Positions 7,480 to 15,263 of a stretch of 19,035 bases of DNA are shown here, piece by piece. A program made the position numbers and the translations under genes. Within the stretch, counting starts at the first letter, position 1, and each line of letters opens with the position of its first letter. This DNA comes from an uncultured Collinsella sp. (GTDB lineage: Bacteria > Actinomycetota > Coriobacteriia > Coriobacteriales > Coriobacteriaceae): assembly GCA_902478365.1 (NCBI GenBank), contig CABSKX010000044.1, positions 1-19,035 on the forward strand, given 5' to 3'. The notes under the pieces were generated by a model that was not told the origin of the DNA, made no database searches, and saw nothing but the letters and a program-made list of their open reading frames with translations.

Positions 7480-8152
7480 GGACGCCGATGCGCCCGATGC
7501 ACGCACCCGTATCATCGAGGCGTTTTGGGAGCTCATCGAGAACAACAGCATCTTCGAGCTGTCGGTTGGCGAGGTGACCCGCGCCGCCCAGTGCAATCGC
7601 GGAACGTTTTACTACTATTTTCACGATTTCGATGAACTCGTCGCCATCGCCATAGCCCAGCTGCTGCAGGATAACGAGCTCATCACCGATGCCCTCTGGC
7701 ATTTTTCGAGCGAGGGCGACCTTTCGGCGTTCGACCGGCGCGACGTCCGCTGCCTGCTGCGGCGCATCGTCATCACCATGAGGGCGGGTGCCGCCGAGCA
7801 GGTCGTGCAGGGCATCCATACGATCATCATCGACCGCGTGAGAGAGATCGTCCACCCCGACGGAGAAGAGCTCAAGGCGGATTCGAGCTTTGCGGTGGGC
7901 TTTCTGGTCTCGGGCATCATGGGCTTTGTGATGGCGGTCGGCTTTGCCCGGGAGGGCGGCGAGGAGATAGACCTCGAGCAGCTGGGGGACAGCGCGTGCG
8001 CGTACCTGAGGGCGGTCGCCATGCAGACGGTGGAAACGGTCGCGCAAGTCGAGGGCGTCGATACATCCGAGCTGCTCGAACGCGTCTCCAAGGAGGCCGA
8101 TGCCTATCGCGCATCGCGTGCGACGAGTCCCGACGTGGTGAAAGACGCCTAG
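7463..8152 (+). CDS. TetR/AcrR-family transcriptional regulator
   Basis: A 229-residue regulator. Residues 13-60 form the TetR N-terminal DNA-binding domain, with the helix-turn-helix at about 34-53 ending in the family hallmark G-T-F-Y-Y-Y-F-H-D-F-D-E-L. The remainder is a helical ligand-binding domain without recognisable ligand specificity. The start at ATG 7463 lies inside the last codons of the activase gene (17-base overlap), so the two are translationally coupled and probably on one mRNA; a GTG at 7454 would add three residues. By position it is the likely repressor of its own operon through the palindrome at 2970-2990. If the activase makes plasmalogens, a lipid or acyl-CoA would be a natural effector, but nothing in the sequence shows this. 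Confidence 0.85.
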   Translation: MARPRKDADAPDARTRIIEAFWELIENNSIFELSVGEVTRAAQCNRGTFYYYFHDFDELVAIAIAQLLQDNELITDALWHFSSEGDLSAFDRRDVRCLLRRIVITMRAGAAEQVVQGIHTIIIDRVREIVHPDGEELKADSSFAVGFLVSGIMGFVMAVGFAREGGEEIDLEQLGDSACAYLRAVAMQTVETVAQVEGVDTSELLERVSKEADAYRASRATSPDVVKDA

Positions 8153-8177
8153 GGTTTCTCTTGCGGGGCGCCTGTCG

Positions 8178-8205
8178 CGCATCGCGCGGTGAGTCCCGCG
8201 ATGCG
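8178..8205. repeat. Perfect 9-bp inverted repeat downstream of tetR
   Basis: CGCATCGCG (8178-8186) and CGCGATGCG (8197-8205) pair perfectly around a ten-base loop, 26 bases after the tetR stop codon. It lacks a T-run, so it could stabilise the mRNA end or serve as a protein site upstream of clpC; no known CtsR, HspR, HrcA or ClgR consensus is visible in it. Confidence 0.4.
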
Positions 8206-8233
8206 GTCATAACCTGCATTCATGTGAGCCGGG

Positions 8234-8262
8234 TTTATAGATATTCCTCCAGCTGTTAACAT
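8234..8262 (+). promoter_or_regulatory. Possible clpC promoter
   Basis: TTTATA (8234-8239) and TAACAT (8257-8262) are spaced by 17 bases. Both match the housekeeping consensus only partly. If used, transcription would start near 8269 and run through the hairpin at 8286-8313 before reaching clpC. Confidence 0.3.
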
Positions 8263-8285
8263 AGACAACCTGTGGGTAAAGAGAC

Positions 8286-8317
8286 AAAAGCGCCGCCGAC
8301 GGGCGGGCGTTTTGATT
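8286..8317 (+). terminator. Terminator-like hairpin in front of clpC
   Basis: AAAAGCGCCGCC (8286-8297) pairs with GGCGGGCGTTTT (8302-8313) with one unpaired G on each side and a GACG loop, followed by GATTT. It is either the end of the activase-tetR operon or a leader terminator of clpC, whose start codon is only about 30 bases further on. Confidence 0.55.
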
Positions 8318-8344
8318 TCGATGAACTCATGTAAGGAAACGAGC

Positions 8345-10987
8345 ATGTTAGATAGATTTACCGATCGTGCGCGCAAGGTCATGTCCATGGCCAAGCAAGA
8401 GGCGCTCGATCTTCATTCAAATAAGGTGGGTACCGAGCACCTGCTGCTCGCGCTTGCCAAGGAGGACGAGGGCATTGCCGCTGAAGCACTGCGTTCGCTC
8501 GACATCTCCTACGACGACATCATGGATACTCTCAAAGAGGTCCAGACCACCGTTCCCGAGCCCAGCGAGGAGACCGAGGCAGCCAAGCTCGCCTTTACAC
8601 CGCTCGTCATTAGCGTGATGGAGCGTTCATTCCGTGTGGCGCGTGAGAACAACCAGACCTACGTGTCGACCGAGCACCTGCTCATCGGTATCGTCGAAGA
8701 GGGCAACGGCATGGCCATGGACATCCTCATGCGCCTGGGTGTGTCGTCCGCCTCCATCAAAAAGGCTATCGAGAAGCTCACCGCCAAGGACCAGGACAAG
8801 AAGCGTCCGCTCGCCGGCGCCGGTGCTGGTCGTCCCGGTGCGGGCCTGCCGTTCTTTAGCGGCTCGGATGCCTCTCAGCAAAAGGGGAGTGGCACCGACA
8901 CGCTTAAGCAGTTCGCCACCAACCTTACGCAGAAGGCCCGCGACGGCGAGCTCGACCCCGTGATCGGTCGCGAAAAGGAAGTCCAGCGCATGATGGAGAT
9001 CCTTTCGCGCCGCACCAAGAACAACCCGCTTATCTTGGGCGACCCCGGCGTGGGCAAGACGGCCATCGTCGAGGGCCTGGCGCAGCAGATCGCTGCCGGC
9101 AACGTGCCCGAGAACCTCATGAACCAGAACATCTGGACGCTCGACCTGCCGGGCCTCGTGGCGGGCGCCAAGTATCGCGGTGAGTTTGAGGAGCGTCTCA
9201 AGAACGTGATCCAGGAGGCCACCGAAGCCGACGACGTCATCCTGTTTATCGACGAGATGCACACCATCATCGGTGCCGGTTCTGCCGAGGGTTCCATCGA
9301 CGCGAGCTCCATGCTCAAGCCCGTGCTCGCGCGCGGTGCCTTCCAGATTATCGGCGCCACCACGGCCGAGGAATTCCGCAAGTACCTCACCAAGGACCCG
9401 GCCTTTGAGCGTCGCTTCCAGACCATCGATGTCGAGGAGCCGAGCGTCGAGGACACGGTCAAGATCCTGACTGCGCTCAAGCCGCGCTACGAGGAGCACC
9501 ACCATGTGCGCTATACGCAGGGTGCTATCGAGGCCGCCGCGAACCTTTCCAACCGCTACATCCAGGATCGCTTCCTGCCCGATAAGGCCATCGACCTCAT
9601 CGACGAGGCCGGTGCCCGCGCTCGCATCGCTGCGAATCGCGCGCCCGAGCCGGTGCGCGAGGCCGAGCATCGCATCGAGGAGCTCAAGGCCGCCGCGCAG
9701 GAGGCCACCGAGAGCGACGACATGAACAAGGCCGCCGAGATCACCGAGCAGCAGAAGGCCGCCGAGATTGAACTCGCCGAGGCCAAGGCCGCCTGGACCG
9801 CCGAGCTCGACGCCAGCCCGCTCACCATCGATGTGAGTCAGATCGCCGATATCGTGTCCGTGACTTCGGGCGTGCCGGTGTCCTCGCTTACCGAGAGCGA
9901 GAGCCGTCGCCTGCTGCAAGCCGAAAGCGTGCTCAAGACGCGCATCATCGGTCAGGATGAGGCTGTCGAGGCAGTTGCCAAGGCCGTGCGCCGCAGCCGT
10001 TCGCCGCTCAAGGACCCGCGTCGCCCCGGCGGCAGCTTTATCTTCCTGGGTCCCACCGGCACGGGCAAGACCGAGCTCGCCAAGACGCTCGCCGAGTACC
10101 TCTTTGGCAGCAAGGATGCACTCATCAGCTTCGACATGTCCGAGTTCGGTAGCGAGTTCGAGGTCTCCAAGCTCATCGGTAGCCCTCCGGGTTACGTCGG
10201 TCACGACGAGGGCGGCCAGCTCACCAAGGCCGTTCGTCGCCACCCGTACTCGGTCGTGCTGTTCGACGAGATCGAGAAGGCGCACCCCGATATCTTCAAC
10301 ATCTTGCTGCAGGTGCTGGAGGAGGGCCGCCTGACCGATAGCCAGGGCAAGACGGTCGACTTCCGCAACACCGTGATCATCATGACGTCCAACGTGGGCG
10401 CCCGCGAGATTGCGCAGGATGCGAGCGTGGGCTTTGGCACCACCGGCGAGCAGGGTCTCACCTCGAGCGAGATCCGCGGCCGCGCGATGGGCGAACTCAA
10501 GCGCCTGTTCCGCCCCGAGCTGCTCAACCGTATCGATGACATCGTGGTGTTCCAGAAGCTCTCGGGTGAGAATCTCACCAAGATCGCGCACCTGCTGGTG
10601 GACGACCTGCGTCAGCGTTTGATTGCCAACGGCATGAACATCAAGCTCACCGATGCGGCCTATGACAAGATCGTGGCCGAGGGCACCGACCTCACCAACG
10701 GTGCGCGTCCGCTGCGCCGTGCCATCCAAAAGCTCATCGAGGACCCGCTGTCCGAGGAGCTTCTGGCCGGCGAGTGGGGCGAGGGCGATACCGTCCTGTG
10801 CGACGTGGCCGATGGCAAGTTTGTCTTTAGCCACGGCACGGGCGAGATCCCGGCACCGCGTCCGGCGGGCACGCTCGGTGGCGATACCGCCCCGGCGGCA
10901 CCGCACACCGGCAACGCCGCGCCCGTGAGCGGCGGCGTGACCTCGGGCCCCGGCGGCATGATGCAAGCCGGTTCCGGCGCGCTGTAG
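8345..10987 (+). CDS. clpC: ClpC, AAA+ unfoldase of the ClpCP protease
   Basis: An 880-residue Hsp100 protein. Residues 1-145 hold the two Clp N repeats used for substrate and adaptor binding. The first AAA+ module has Walker A GDPGVGKT at 232 and Walker B with Asp303-Glu304; the short middle domain with coiled-coil character follows near 400-470, as in ClpC rather than ClpB. The second AAA+ module has Walker A GPTGTGKT at 569, the GYVG pore loop and Walker B at Asp641. The tripeptide VGF at 695-697 is the loop that docks into ClpP, so this is a protease partner. The last 50 residues are a Gly/Pro/Ala-rich tail. It unfolds and feeds proteins to ClpP in the cytosol under stress and in quality control. 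ATG 8345 is chosen over an in-frame ATG at 8312 because AAGGAAA (8333-8339) precedes it and the protein then starts MLDRFTDRA as in the family. clpP is not in the window. Confidence 0.97.
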   Translation: MLDRFTDRARKVMSMAKQEALDLHSNKVGTEHLLLALAKEDEGIAAEALRSLDISYDDIMDTLKEVQTTVPEPSEETEAAKLAFTPLVISVMERSFRVARENNQTYVSTEHLLIGIVEEGNGMAMDILMRLGVSSASIKKAIEKLTAKDQDKKRPLAGAGAGRPGAGLPFFSGSDASQQKGSGTDTLKQFATNLTQKARDGELDPVIGREKEVQRMMEILSRRTKNNPLILGDPGVGKTAIVEGLAQQIAAGNVPENLMNQNIWTLDLPGLVAGAKYRGEFEERLKNVIQEATEADDVILFIDEMHTIIGAGSAEGSIDASSMLKPVLARGAFQIIGATTAEEFRKYLTKDPAFERRFQTIDVEEPSVEDTVKILTALKPRYEEHHHVRYTQGAIEAAANLSNRYIQDRFLPDKAIDLIDEAGARARIAANRAPEPVREAEHRIEELKAAAQEATESDDMNKAAEITEQQKAAEIELAEAKAAWTAELDASPLTIDVSQIADIVSVTSGVPVSSLTESESRRLLQAESVLKTRIIGQDEAVEAVAKAVRRSRSPLKDPRRPGGSFIFLGPTGTGKTELAKTLAEYLFGSKDALISFDMSEFGSEFEVSKLIGSPPGYVGHDEGGQLTKAVRRHPYSVVLFDEIEKAHPDIFNILLQVLEEGRLTDSQGKTVDFRNTVIIMTSNVGAREIAQDASVGFGTTGEQGLTSSEIRGRAMGELKRLFRPELLNRIDDIVVFQKLSGENLTKIAHLLVDDLRQRLIANGMNIKLTDAAYDKIVAEGTDLTNGARPLRRAIQKLIEDPLSEELLAGEWGEGDTVLCDVADGKFVFSHGTGEIPAPRPAGTLGGDTAPAAPHTGNAAPVSGGVTSGPGGMMQAGSGAL

Positions 10988-11012
10988 GGTGTGGTGACAA
11001 TTTGATCTGTGC

Positions 11013-11047
11013 AATCGAGGCGCTCTGGCAAGGGCGCCTCGATTTGT
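11013..11047 (+). terminator. Intrinsic terminator of clpC
   Basis: AATCGAGGCGC (11013-11023) and GCGCCTCGATT (11034-11044) make a perfect 11-bp stem 25 bases after the clpC stop, with a short T-containing tail TTGTAG. Confidence 0.75.
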
Positions 11048-11150
11048 AGAGCTGCGAAGTTGTGACCGTTACGCTATGCGGTCCGCCGTTAGCCGATGAT
11101 GCGAGGGCGCTCGGCGTTTTCGACTGGTTTATGCACGCAAAGTCTGGGAA

Positions 11151-11156
11151 TATACA
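11151..11156 (+). promoter_or_regulatory. Possible -10 element of the pepD promoter
   Basis: TATACA stands 45 bases before the pepD start and after the clpC terminator. The base stretch 17-18 bases upstream (GTTTAT) is a poor -35, so the call rests on the -10 and on the need for a promoter between terminator and gene. Confidence 0.35.
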
Positions 11157-11200
11157 AGTCGCATGTCTTACTGTCTAACCAGTTGCGCCAAGGAGGCACC

Positions 11201-12658
11201 ATGGACTACAAGATTACTGGCTACGAGCCCGCCCAGCTGTTCCATTTCTTTGAGGAGATCAGCGCGATCCCCCGTGGGTCTGGCAACGAGAAGGGCATCA
11301 GCGATTTCCTGGTTGCGTTTGCCAAGGAGCGCGGCCTCGACGTGTATCAGGACGAGGTCTACAACGTCATCATTCGCAAGCCCGCATCTGCCGGCGCCGA
11401 GAATGCCCCGACCGTGATGCTGCAGGGGCACATCGATATGGTTTGCGACAAGTTGGGTTCCGTTGAGCACGACTTTGCGACCGACGGTATCGACCTGGTC
11501 GTCAAGGACGGCGTCCTCACCGCTAACGGTACCACGCTGGGCGCCGACAACGGTATCGCCGTCGCTCTGATGCTCACCGTGCTCAACGACGATTCGATTG
11601 CTCATCCGGCCCTCGAGTGCGTGTTCACCACCGACGAGGAGACTGGCCTGGTTGGCGCCGAGACGCTCGACAAGTCCCAGATTAGCGCCCGCACCATGAT
11701 CAACCTCGATTCCGAGGAGGAGGGCGTGGCCACCGTCAGCTGCGCCGGCGGTGTCGTCGTTACCTACACCTGCCCGATCGTGCGCGAGCACAAGACCGGC
11801 AGCACCCTTACGCTCGAGATCTCCGGCCTGCTGGGTGGTCACTCCGGCGCCGACATCCACCTGGAGCGCGGCAACGGCAACCTCATCATGGCCCGCATCA
11901 TCGACCGCCTGATGGTCGCCGGCGAGCCCGCCATCGTCAGCTTTAACGGCGGCACTAAGGACAACGCCATCAACCGTGAGTGCAAGGCTGTTCTGGTTTA
12001 CGCCGACCACGCTGCCGCCGAGGCAGCGGCCGAGATCGCAAAGGGCATCATCGCCGACGTCACTGCCGAGCTCGAGGTCTTCGACCCCGGCTTTACCTGC
12101 ACCGTCGAGATTGCCGACGACGCCGAGGTCGAGGCCATGGACCAGAAGTCCGCGCTTGCCCTCATCCGCGCCCTGCGTCTTGCCCCTAACGGCGTGATTC
12201 GCCGCAACGTCGCCACCGACGGCTCCGTCGAGGTTTCCTCCAACATCGGTGTGGTTGCCACCTCTGACGACCAGGTCAAGATCATGCTGTCCCCGCGCTC
12301 CTCGATCACTTCGCTGCAGAACGAGTTCAAGGACCGCCTGCAGACGCTGGCCGATGTCCTGGGCTTCGACGCCAAGTTTGAGTTCGAGTATCCCGGCTGG
12401 AGCTATGCCGAGCATTCGCCGGTCCGCGACGTCTTTGTCGAGAGCTATCGCGAGCTCTTTGGCTCCGAGCTGCGTATCGAGTCCATTCACGCCGGCCTTG
12501 AGTGCGGCCTGTTTGCCGAGGCCCTGCACGGCCTGGACGCCATCGCCGTGGGCCCGACGCTCTCCGATGTCCATACCCCGGACGAGAGCATGGAACTCGC
12601 TTCTGCTGAGCGCTTCTACGAGCTGCTCATCGACGTGCTCAAGCGCCTCGCTGCGTAA
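11201..12658 (+). CDS. pepD: Cytosolic non-specific dipeptidase / aminoacyl-histidine dipeptidase (M20 family)
   Basis: A 485-residue zinc peptidase close to the usual PepD length. The di-metal site is visible: His77 with Asp79 in G-H-I-D-M, Asp116 in G-A-D-N-G, catalytic Glu146 with metal-binding Glu147 in T-D-E-E-T-G, an Asp in N-L-D-S-E-E, and the last ligand His458 in D-V-H-T-P. The lid/dimerisation domain is inserted between these, from about 205 to 390, and includes G-G-H-S-G. The enzyme hydrolyses dipeptides such as Xaa-His in the cytosol, supplying amino acids from imported peptides. ATG 11201 follows a perfect AAGGAGG (11190-11196); the frame is open back to 11096 but that extension has no family similarity. 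The gene stands alone between two terminators. Confidence 0.95.
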   Translation: MDYKITGYEPAQLFHFFEEISAIPRGSGNEKGISDFLVAFAKERGLDVYQDEVYNVIIRKPASAGAENAPTVMLQGHIDMVCDKLGSVEHDFATDGIDLVVKDGVLTANGTTLGADNGIAVALMLTVLNDDSIAHPALECVFTTDEETGLVGAETLDKSQISARTMINLDSEEEGVATVSCAGGVVVTYTCPIVREHKTGSTLTLEISGLLGGHSGADIHLERGNGNLIMARIIDRLMVAGEPAIVSFNGGTKDNAINRECKAVLVYADHAAAEAAAEIAKGIIADVTAELEVFDPGFTCTVEIADDAEVEAMDQKSALALIRALRLAPNGVIRRNVATDGSVEVSSNIGVVATSDDQVKIMLSPRSSITSLQNEFKDRLQTLADVLGFDAKFEFEYPGWSYAEHSPVRDVFVESYRELFGSELRIESIHAGLECGLFAEALHGLDAIAVGPTLSDVHTPDESMELASAERFYELLIDVLKRLAA

Positions 12659-12715
12659 AGGTTGCGCTAGCAGCAGTCCGAGCCACGTGCTGGTGGATTG
12701 CAAATGACATTACGT

Positions 12716-12761
12716 GAGGGGGCACCCGAGCTTTTGCGACGGGTGCCCCCTCTCTTCTTTT
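12716..12761 (+). terminator. Intrinsic terminator of pepD
   Basis: GAGGGGGCACCCG (12716-12728) and CGGGTGCCCCCTC (12740-12752) form a perfect 13-bp stem followed by TCTTCTTTT. It separates pepD from the convergent hipA. Read on the minus strand there is no T-run after it, so it may be inefficient for hipA. Confidence 0.9.
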
Positions 12762-12785
12762 GGGAAATGGGAGATTGATTGGCGT

Positions 12786-14090
12786 CTAGCCCATATCCGC
12801 CTTGATGAGGTCGAGGGTGCGCTGGCAGTTTTCGCGGACGGGGCCGAGCATATGCTCGCGCAGGTCCGCCATGCCGGGCAGGTTGGCATATTCGTCCATG
12901 ATCTCTTCCATGCAAATGGGTACCTCGTAGGCGAGGTCCATCATGGTCGCAAAGCAAAACTTCTCGGATAGCCCGGCATTGGTGAGCGCCGCCTCCAGCG
13001 CGGGGTCGCCCTTACCGTGGTATCGGCGGATAGCGCCTGGACCGATGCGCCCCACACGATTTTCGCCGCCAACGCTCATGACAAGGCGCGCTTTTCGCCG
13101 CATGCGTTCGTATGCCAGCCCCGATGCAACGTCATACATACGGGCCATCATAGCTGTGTCGCCGTTTCCAAGAAGCAGGGAATAGTTCTTCGCATGCGCG
13201 TCCGGTGCGCCGATGATGGCGTTAAAGAAAAGAATCTGCGTAAACAGATACAGGTTAAGTTGATGATGACTCGTATTGACGAGGAGTTCCTGAATATCGC
13301 GTGCGGTCGGGCCGCCGTCTGCTGTGTACTTTTGAGCGGGCATCACTCCAAGGGCCTGACAGAGGTCTTCTTGATGTAGACGCATGATTGTTCCGTCTTT
13401 GTCTTTCACGCGGTCATATCGCTCAACAATGAGGGCGGGTTCGTCCTCAAATAAGCGATACTCAACGTTCGCCGTTGCGATACCCGCGCGCTGGGCGCTT
13501 TTCATGCAGACAAACTCATTAAGAGCCTCGAGTTTAAATCCGATAACACCATTTTTGAAAATATGCGTCGTGGGCGAGGAGCCCACGCATTCGCACCAGC
13601 GACCGTCTATGAGTGCGAGAGCGAACTTGCCCTGATTGCCTCCAAGTGACCAACTTTCATCTAGGCCCATCCACGATGCCTCGCGGTCATCTCTGATCGA
13701 CTTGAGGCGCAAGGCAATCTCGTGGTCGTCTGTAGGGCGGTATTCGCCAGTGCGATGCAAGACGGCGTCGATATCTTCTTCGGCGCAAAACTGCACTCCG
13801 CCCGGACAGTCGAGTCCGATATGGCTGAGCAGCGCAACGGCATTGTTGGGTCTAACGTCGAATTCGGCAGCAATCGCTTTTCGTTGGTCCTCGCTGTCGG
13901 GCAGAAGGCCAAACAAGTACGGATTCATGACCTGTTGGCCGTATGTGCGATTTGATACGGGAATGTTGGTCGATAGGGCTGGCCCGTCATAATCTTGATC
14001 GTAGACAAAACTGACCAGACCGCTCTCATCTTGCATGAGCGTTCCTGCGGGTACACCGCAAATAATAGTCCGAAGCGATGTGGTGGCCAT
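12786..14090 (-). CDS. hipA: HipA-family serine/threonine kinase toxin
   Basis: A 434-residue protein, the length of E. coli HipA (about 440). The N-terminal HipA_N-like subdomain covers residues 1-105 and the kinase domain about 140-390. Ser148 in W-S-L-G-G-N-Q-G-K lines up with the autophosphorylated Ser150 of E. coli HipA and the glycine-rich loop beside it; Asp297 in P-D-A-H-A-K-N is the catalytic base, and Y-D-V-A-S-G-L carries the magnesium-binding Asp. The known family member phosphorylates glutamyl-tRNA synthetase and causes growth arrest and persistence; whether that target holds here is unknown. The gene lies three bases after hipB, with GGGAGG just before its ATG, so they form one operon. 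Base composition is visibly less GC-rich than the flanking housekeeping genes, which fits acquisition by transfer. Confidence 0.92.
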   Translation of the reverse strand: MATTSLRTIICGVPAGTLMQDESGLVSFVYDQDYDGPALSTNIPVSNRTYGQQVMNPYLFGLLPDSEDQRKAIAAEFDVRPNNAVALLSHIGLDCPGGVQFCAEEDIDAVLHRTGEYRPTDDHEIALRLKSIRDDREASWMGLDESWSLGGNQGKFALALIDGRWCECVGSSPTTHIFKNGVIGFKLEALNEFVCMKSAQRAGIATANVEYRLFEDEPALIVERYDRVKDKDGTIMRLHQEDLCQALGVMPAQKYTADGGPTARDIQELLVNTSHHQLNLYLFTQILFFNAIIGAPDAHAKNYSLLLGNGDTAMMARMYDVASGLAYERMRRKARLVMSVGGENRVGRIGPGAIRRYHGKGDPALEAALTNAGLSEKFCFATMMDLAYEVPICMEEIMDEYANLPGMADLREHMLGPVRENCQRTLDLIKADMG

Positions 14091-14093
14091 TGG

Positions 14094-14564
14094 CTACCTC
14101 CCTTTAGGCCTGGTTTGGGCAGATGGGTTTGCGGCAATCGAGACTCCGAGATTGGACATGGCGAAATCGGCGAAGGCCTTGTCGTAGAGCTCGGACGTAA
14201 AGGGGACATCTGCGAGAGTCGGAATGGCTGCGCTGCGACGGTTGCGATGGTGAAAACATTGAGCGTGATGGCGCCTGGGGGTGCTACGAGGTTGCAAATC
14301 AGCATGCGGGGCGTCGACTGGTTGCTCGTTATTCGTTTTAGCGATATCCCCTTGAGCGGCGAGCGCCAGTCCGAGAGCATTGAAGATTGCCAATAGCTTG
14401 TCGAGTCGAATGCCGGTGGCGTCTCCTAGCTCGAGCGATGCGAGCAGGCGCTCCGAAACACCGGCTTTTTTAGCGAGGGCCGCACGGGTGATTCCCTGCG
14501 CCTCGCGTGCCTGGCGCACGTAGATGCCAGCTTGGCGCGGTGTGGTGATGGGAAGGGTATCCAC
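14094..14564 (-). CDS. hipB: HipB-like XRE-family antitoxin and repressor
   Basis: A 156-residue protein. Residues 10-75 are a Cro/C1-type helix-turn-helix domain (G-I-T-R-A-A-L-A-K-K-A-G-V-S near 25-38, then A-S-L-E-L-G-D). E. coli HipB has only 88 residues; here the remaining 80 form an unusual tail, first rich in Arg, His and Pro (about 85-115) and then A-D-V-P-F-T-S-E-L-Y-D-K-A-F-A-D-F. It starts with GTG at 14564, supported by TAGGAG six bases upstream. Family role: it neutralises HipA and represses the operon, with HipA as co-repressor. The repeats at 14580-14647 over the promoter are its likely sites. A frameshift in the basic middle part cannot be excluded because the neighbouring frame is also open there. 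Confidence 0.85.
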   Translation of the reverse strand: MDTLPITTPRQAGIYVRQAREAQGITRAALAKKAGVSERLLASLELGDATGIRLDKLLAIFNALGLALAAQGDIAKTNNEQPVDAPHADLQPRSTPRRHHAQCFHHRNRRSAAIPTLADVPFTSELYDKAFADFAMSNLGVSIAANPSAQTRPKGR

Positions 14565-14579
14565 GGCGATCTCCTAACG

Positions 14580-14647
14580 TGCAGACTTTTGCATATCAGT
14601 ATGACATGCAAAAGTCTGCATGAAAAGGCCTCATGCAAAACTCTGCA
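14580..14647. promoter_or_regulatory. HipB operator array: three copies of a 15-bp motif
   Basis: TGCAGACTTTTGCAT (14580-14594) and ATGCAAAAGTCTGCA (14606-14620) are perfect inverted copies separated by 11 bases, and ATGCAAAACTCTGCA (14633-14647) is a third copy differing at one position and spaced 27 bases from the second. Each unit is itself an imperfect dyad (TGCA at both ends). The spacing of about 26-27 bases is two and a half helical turns. The sites lie immediately upstream of hipB and overlap its predicted promoter, so they are the natural targets of the HipB-HipA complex; this is inferred from position. Confidence 0.75.
14598..14626 (-). promoter_or_regulatory. hipBA promoter
   Basis: On the minus strand TTTTCA (14626-14621) and CATACT (14603-14598) are spaced by exactly 17 bases, giving a -35/-10 pair with four of six matches each. 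The second operator copy fills the spacer and the first lies around the transcription start, so bound HipB would occlude polymerase. Confidence 0.55.
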
Positions 14648-14656
14648 TGAGGCCTT
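14620..14656 (-). terminator. Intrinsic terminator of mntP, containing the third hipB operator copy
   Basis: AAGGCCTCATGCA (14625-14637) and TGCATGAGGCCTT (14644-14656) form a perfect 13-bp stem with a six-base loop; on the minus strand it is followed by TTTTC. It lies 28 bases beyond the mntP stop codon, reading in that gene's direction. The third operator-like motif is embedded in stem and loop. Confidence 0.7.
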
Positions 14657-14684
14657 GCGCGGACGTTTAGTTTTGAAGGGTGTT

Positions 14685-15263
14685 TTACAGCGCCAAAAAC
14701 CCCAAGTGTTCCAGCAGAATCTTGAGGCCGATAAGGATAAGCACGATGCCGCCCACGATGGTGGCAGGCTTTTCGTAGCGCGCGCCAAAGGTGTGGCCGA
14801 TCGCTACGCCGGCAACGGAGAAGATAAACGTCGTGATGCCGATAAGCGACACGGCGGGAACGATGTCGACCGAGAGCGCGGCAAACGAGATACCCACGGC
14901 GAGCGCGTCAATTGAGGTGGCGATGGCGAGGATCAGGTACTCGCCCAGGTCAATCTTTTCGGCATCCTTGTCGTCGCCTTCATCCTCGTCCTCGGTATAG
15001 GCCTCCCACAGCATATTGCCGCCGATGAAGGCGAGCAGGACAAAGGCGATCCAGTGGTCGATGGGGCCGATGATGCCCATAAACTGGCTGCCAAGCGCCC
15101 ATCCGATCACGGGCATGCCGGCCTGGAAGCCGCCAAAGAACAGGCCGAGCACTACGGCGACCTTAAGGTTGATCTTTTTCATGCCGAGACCCTTGCAGAT
15201 GGAAACGGCAAAGGCGTCCATCGAAAGGCCAACGGCGAGCAGCACGAGCTCTGCGAGTCCCAT
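14685..15263 (-). CDS. mntP: MntP manganese efflux pump
   Basis: A 192-residue inner-membrane protein with six predicted helices in two inverted halves, each carrying the family signature: L-S-M-D-A-F-A-V-S with Asp16 and A-T-S-I-D-A-L-A-V-G with Asp119, the acidic residues needed for Mn2+ transport in E. coli MntP. The loop between the halves, at about 90-104, is strikingly acidic (E-D-E-D-E-G-D-D-K-D) and cytosolic, a plausible metal-gathering stretch. It exports excess manganese. ATG 15263 has AGGGAG seven bases upstream. It is transcribed alone, divergently from disA, with its own terminator before hipB. Confidence 0.93.
   Translation of the reverse strand: MGLAELVLLAVGLSMDAFAVSICKGLGMKKINLKVAVVLGLFFGGFQAGMPVIGWALGSQFMGIIGPIDHWIAFVLLAFIGGNMLWEAYTEDEDEGDDKDAEKIDLGEYLILAIATSIDALAVGISFAALSVDIVPAVSLIGITTFIFSVAGVAIGHTFGARYEKPATIVGGIVLILIGLKILLEHLGFLAL

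Noticed and set aside
5017..7596. 859-codon open frame on the minus strand
   Set aside because: It lies entirely antisense to the activase gene, is rich in His, Arg and Val as expected from a mirrored high-GC gene, and shows no domain.
8312..8344. In-frame upstream start for clpC
   Set aside because: It overlaps the tail of the hairpin, lacks a ribosome binding site and adds residues not seen in ClpC; ATG 8345 has AAGGAAA.
8627..11014. 795-codon minus-strand frame opposite clpC
   Set aside because: The plus strand encodes an intact ClpC with all motifs; the antisense frame is an effect of GC-rich codon use. The same holds for 11168-12703 opposite pepD.
11096..11200. In-frame upstream extension of pepD
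   Set aside because: ATG 11201 has a perfect AAGGAGG and gives the family N terminus; the extension contains the likely promoter.
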